This document shows, one piece after another, positions 61,075 to 64,000 of a DNA stretch of 64,000 bases; the first letter of the stretch is position 1; each line of letters opens with the position of its first letter. The DNA is taken from assembly GCA_041675905.1 (NCBI GenBank), contig JBAYSX010000001.1, positions 186,001 through 250,000 of the forward strand. The letters are read 5' to 3'. The notes below the pieces were generated by a model, which saw only the letters and a program-made list of their open reading frames with translations, did no database searches and had not been told where the DNA came from. The translations under genes were made by a program, and so were the position numbers. The DNA comes from Sandaracinobacteroides sp041675905 (GTDB taxonomy: Bacteria > Pseudomonadota > Alphaproteobacteria > Sphingomonadales > Sphingomonadaceae).

Positions 61075-61811
61075 AGTGAAGCCATGACCTCGTCGGAAAT
61101 GTCGTAGTTGCCAAACACCGACTGCACGTCGTCGGAATCTTCCAGTGCGTCCAGCATCTTGAGTAGCATGGCTGCATCTTCCGCCGACACTTCCACCTGG
61201 TTATGCGGACGCCAGGCCAGTTTCACGGCCTGCGCCTCGCCCAGCTTCGCTTCCAGCGCTTTCGCGACTTCGTGGAGATTCTCGACGGCGGTCCAGATTT
61301 CGTGTTCCTCGTCGCCCGATTCCACATCCTCCGCCCCGGCTTCGAGTGCAGCCTCGAAAATCGCGTCCGCATCGCCGGCATCCGCGCCATAGGTAATCAG
61401 GCCCAGCCGGTCGAAGCTGTGGCTCACCGTGCCCGAACCGCCGATGTTGCCGCCATTCTTCGCAAACGCGGTGCGAACATCCGTGGCGGTGCGGTTGCGA
61501 TTATCCGTCAGCGCCTCGACAATGATCGCTGTACCGCCGGGGCCGAAGCCTTCGTAGCGGATTTCTTCGTAATTTTCCCCGTCATTGCCTTCGGCCTTTT
61601 TCAGCGCCCGCTCGATATTGTCTTTCGGCATCGAGTTCGCCTTCGCCGTCGCAATCACGGCGCGCAGGCGGGGGTTGAATTCCGGATCGGAATTGCCGGC
61701 CTTGGCGGCGGTGGTGATCTCCCGCGCCAGTTTGGAAAACATGCGCGAGCGCTTCGCATCCTGCGCGCCCTTGCGGTGCATGATGTTTTTAAATTTGGAA
61801 TGACCTGCCAT
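61071..61811 (-). CDS. YebC/PmpR-family regulatory protein
   Basis: A 246-residue protein with the universally conserved start AGHSKFKNIMHRKGAQDAKRS, then NIERALKKAEG and the GSGTVSHSFDRLGLI segment. Members are DNA-binding or translation-associated regulators (ribosome stalling rescue has been proposed). It precedes ruvC in the conserved yebC-ruvCAB order. Confidence 0.95.
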   Translation of the reverse strand: MAGHSKFKNIMHRKGAQDAKRSRMFSKLAREITTAAKAGNSDPEFNPRLRAVIATAKANSMPKDNIERALKKAEGNDGENYEEIRYEGFGPGGTAIIVEALTDNRNRTATDVRTAFAKNGGNIGGSGTVSHSFDRLGLITYGADAGDADAIFEAALEAGAEDVESGDEEHEIWTAVENLHEVAKALEAKLGEAQAVKLAWRPHNQVEVSAEDAAMLLKMLDALEDSDDVQSVFGNYDISDEVMASL

Positions 61812-61904
61812 GCACCCTCTCTAATGGGGATGCCGCGCAAAGAAAAGATGCAGCGGGATGCCGCGCTTGCGCCCGCCCGGAAGCGGGGTTATCGACGCCC
61901 ATCC

Positions 61905-62483
61905 ATGACGCCGCTTGCTATCCTGCTGTTGTCGCTCAGCATGTCCGCCGATGCCTTCGCCGCGGCTGTCGGCAAGGGGGCGGCGCATCGCCCGACGCTG
62001 AACAATGCCCTGAAGGGCGGGCTGGTGTTTGGCGTCGTCGAAACCGTCACGCCGATAATTGGATGGTTTCTCGGTTCCCTCGCCTCGGGTCTCGTGGAAA
62101 GCATTGATCACTGGATCGCCTTTGCGTTGCTTGGTCTGGTCGGTGCGCATCTGATCCGCGAAGGCCTCAGTGCCAGGCGCGAAGAACGCGGCGAGACGGG
62201 TATCGATCCCCTGAAGGCCGGGTTGCCGGTTTTTATCCTGACAGCGGTCGGCACGTCGATCGATGCGGCGGCGGTCGGGGTGTCGCTCGCGTTTCTGGAC
62301 GTGAATATCTGGATTGTGGCGGCGGCGATCGGCGTTTCCACCTTTATTCTTACCACCATCGGCATGCTCATCGGTTCCCGCGCCGGAGAATGGCTGGGAA
62401 AGACCGCCGAGATCATCGGCGGCGTCATCCTGATCGGCATTGGCACCACTATCCTGCTCGAACATCTCGGATATTTGCGTTAG
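61905..62483 (+). CDS. mntP: Manganese efflux pump MntP
   Basis: A 192-residue inner-membrane protein with six hydrophobic segments and two family motifs, SMSADAFAAAVGKG (about residues 11-24) and GTSIDAAAVGVSLA (about residues 122-135), each with the Asp that is needed for Mn export. ATG 61905 begins the membrane protein; the open frame continues upstream without a plausible product. No yybP-ykoY riboswitch is recognisable upstream. Confidence 0.9.
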   Translation: MTPLAILLLSLSMSADAFAAAVGKGAAHRPTLNNALKGGLVFGVVETVTPIIGWFLGSLASGLVESIDHWIAFALLGLVGAHLIREGLSARREERGETGIDPLKAGLPVFILTAVGTSIDAAAVGVSLAFLDVNIWIVAAAIGVSTFILTTIGMLIGSRAGEWLGKTAEIIGGVILIGIGTTILLEHLGYLR

Positions 62484-62519
62484 GTGGTAAATGTGCGGTC
62501 CGGGTCTCATAGTGCCGGA

Positions 62520-64000
62520 ATGACCGTGCGATCGCGTCTCCGCCGTAATCGCGGCCTGGTGATACTGCTGCTGGCGGCGGGCGGGGCCGGCATTGTGCTA
62601 TGGGGCGGCCGATTCATAATCGCCCGCCCGTTCATCTCCGATTATTTGCAAGCGCGCGGGGTTGAGGCGCGCTACCGGATCGAGGCGCTGACAGCCGATG
62701 GGGCAACGCTGACAAATGTCAGCCTCGGTCCGCCCGGGCGGCCAGAGTTCACGGCGGAGCGTATCCGCGTGACCTGGCGGGGTCTGCGCGAACCGGCCAT
62801 CGAAAAAATTGTCGTGGAAAAACCGGTCTTGCGCGCGGCGATCACGGGGGATGGCTTAACGATGGGCTCGCTCGACGCGCTGATGCCCGCGCCATCGGAT
62901 GAACCCCTGCCGGCCATCGACGTCAGCCTGACGGATGCGCAATTGCTGCTGGAGACGCCCTATGGCTCGTTCCGGATGGATGCGCGGGGCGACGGCGTTT
63001 TGCGGGATGGGTTCCACGGCGTCGGCACGGTGCGCCCCGTCGAATTGCGGGTCGATACCGATTGCAGCCTGCATCTCGATGATATGCGGCTGACGCTGAC
63101 GACCGGCGCGGATCATCTGACCGTGGAAGCCGACGCGGCCAGCCCATCCGCCCTGTGTCAGGGGGTGCAGGCGCGGGATCTGGCGTTAACGGGCCATGTG
63201 CGGAGCGACCCGGCGATGCTGCGATGGTCCGGTACGCTGCAAATGTCAGGCACGGATGCCCGCCATGATGCGGGACATGTTTCCCGCCCGCAATTCACAC
63301 TCGGTTTCGCTGGCGACCTGTCGCGGTGGCAGGGGCAATGGTCGGTTCATGCCGGGAATGTCGCATGGTCGTCTGGAAAGGCCGGCGTGGTTTCGGCGTC
63401 GGGCGCGTTCAACGCCGACAAAAGCGGAGCGGTGCTGTTCGCCGGCCAAACCAGGGCAACAGACGTCAGCCTGGCGTTGCCGGATGCAAGGGCCGCGCCG
63501 GAGTTTGCCGCGCATCTTGCGGGTCGCGCCGCAAAGGCCATGAGCCGATTCGAGATTTCTGCTCCTGTCAGCGGGCATTTCGGCAAGGCAGGCTTTATGC
63601 TGCATGTGCCGGATGCGACCGTCGAGGCTGCGAGCGGCGCGCGTCTGACATTCGATGGCGATGGATTATCTTACGCAGGCGGGCAGTGGACGATGGCCGG
63701 GAAAGTGGGCCTTGCCGGCGGCGGCTTGCCGGAAGGGCGCGTCGATCTGGACCTGCGCGACGAACATTTCACGGTCCATGGACAGCTGCGCTATTCCGGT
63801 GAAACCGGTGGCGGGCTGGAGGTCAGTGGACTGAGCCTGCAGGGAAAAGCCGAAGGCCACACCGGCGCGGTATTCGCTGTTGCACCCGGCTGTATCGAGT
63901 TGGACTTTCGCGCGGTGCGCCATCCCGCCGTGCGGCTGGGTCCAGCGCGTCTGTCCGCTTGCCCGGACGACAAATTGCAATGGCAGAACGGCAGGCTGAA
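62520..64000 (+). CDS. YdbH-like envelope protein (partial, cut by window end)
   Basis: Begins at ATG 62520 with a membrane anchor (GLVILLLAAGGAGIVLWGG) and continues in frame to the window end (493 codons visible). The long body of repeated beta-strands with short conserved turns (GSLDAL, LTDAQLLLETPYG) is that of YdbH/AsmA-like bridge proteins, which carry phospholipid between membranes or act in outer-membrane homeostasis. Sphingomonad homologues are annotated as YdbH-family. The C-terminus is missing. Confidence 0.75.
   Translation, partial: MTVRSRLRRNRGLVILLLAAGGAGIVLWGGRFIIARPFISDYLQARGVEARYRIEALTADGATLTNVSLGPPGRPEFTAERIRVTWRGLREPAIEKIVVEKPVLRAAITGDGLTMGSLDALMPAPSDEPLPAIDVSLTDAQLLLETPYGSFRMDARGDGVLRDGFHGVGTVRPVELRVDTDCSLHLDDMRLTLTTGADHLTVEADAASPSALCQGVQARDLALTGHVRSDPAMLRWSGTLQMSGTDARHDAGHVSRPQFTLGFAGDLSRWQGQWSVHAGNVAWSSGKAGVVSASGAFNADKSGAVLFAGQTRATDVSLALPDARAAPEFAAHLAGRAAKAMSRFEISAPVSGHFGKAGFMLHVPDATVEAASGARLTFDGDGLSYAGGQWTMAGKVGLAGGGLPEGRVDLDLRDEHFTVHGQLRYSGETGGGLEVSGLSLQGKAEGHTGAVFAVAPGCIELDFRAVRHPAVRLGPARLSACPDDKLQWQNGRL

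Noticed and set aside
61812..61904. yybP-ykoY manganese riboswitch before mntP
   Set aside because: Under 100 bases and without a recognisable conserved core.
1..64000. Mobile elements, CRISPR arrays, tRNA or rRNA genes
   Set aside because: No transposase or integrase motif, spaced repeat array or recognisable tRNA or rRNA structure was seen in the gaps.

Overview
The window is a chromosomal segment of a high-GC alphaproteobacterium, most likely a member of the Sphingomonadales. The evidence is a crtY-crtI-crtB carotenoid cluster, a PEP-CTERM-type protein, an NDUFS4-like complex I accessory subunit, a SUV3-type RNA helicase, the leuS-DUF3576-lptE-holA group and the ruvC-ruvA-ruvB order next to yebC. 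Coding density is very high, many genes overlap by 1-4 bases, and nearly every gene is a conserved housekeeping gene. I see no tRNA, rRNA, CRISPR array, insertion sequence or prophage.

Layout: 1-2969 carotenoid genes (crtY partial, crtI, crtB). 2961-6826 two unrecognised membrane-anchored proteins, a cysteine synthase and an orphan family-5 solute-binding lipoprotein. 6915-11929 dnaN, a small membrane protein and a riboflavin operon (ribD, ribE, an HTH-ribB fusion with a degenerate GTP cyclohydrolase II domain, ribH). 11943-16262 leftward ihfB, rpsA, cmk, glutathione peroxidase and a Bax-inhibitor-1 family protein. 16406-20833 ABC exporter pair, divergent tesA-like esterase and thpR. 20839-28685 HerA-like ATPase, a Do protease with hflC/hflK, Mrp, and an M23 peptidase. 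29177-32797 SUV3-like helicase, S4 protein, fdxA and an NDUFS4-like gene. 32868-40575 hrpB, polyprenyl synthase, chorismate mutase, OprP-like porin, serine hydrolase, pgi. 40668-45970 lepB-rnc-era-recO-parC. 45971-48882 ParA-like ATPase and a plcP-agt-type pair. 48886-57606 mrcA, an unrecognised exported protein, DUF3576-leuS-lptE-holA and a thiE-like gene antisense to the holA end. 57631-64000 yggS, a PEP-CTERM protein, ruvB-ruvA-ruvC-yebC, mntP and a YdbH-like protein cut by the window end.

Two regions deserve most attention. (1) In the riboflavin operon, the ribB product carries an N-terminal Cro/CI-like helix-turn-helix and a C-terminal GTP cyclohydrolase II domain that has lost its zinc cysteines. 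Immediately upstream lie two perfect palindromes of the same form (TCACAT-N4-ATGTGA), 32 bp apart, overlapping a candidate promoter and the start codon. This looks like an enzyme-repressor fusion that controls its own gene. (2) A metallophosphoesterase plus glycosyltransferase pair at 46898-48882 matches the PlcP-Agt lipid-remodelling pair. It is preceded by four Pho-box-like 7-mers at 11, 11 and 12 bp steps and a well-placed -10 element, which predicts PhoB-controlled replacement of phospholipids by glycolipids under phosphate starvation.

Functional identities come from recognised motifs and gene order. No similarity search was run. Start codons are chosen by Shine-Dalgarno position, overlap and family length, and the alternatives are noted.
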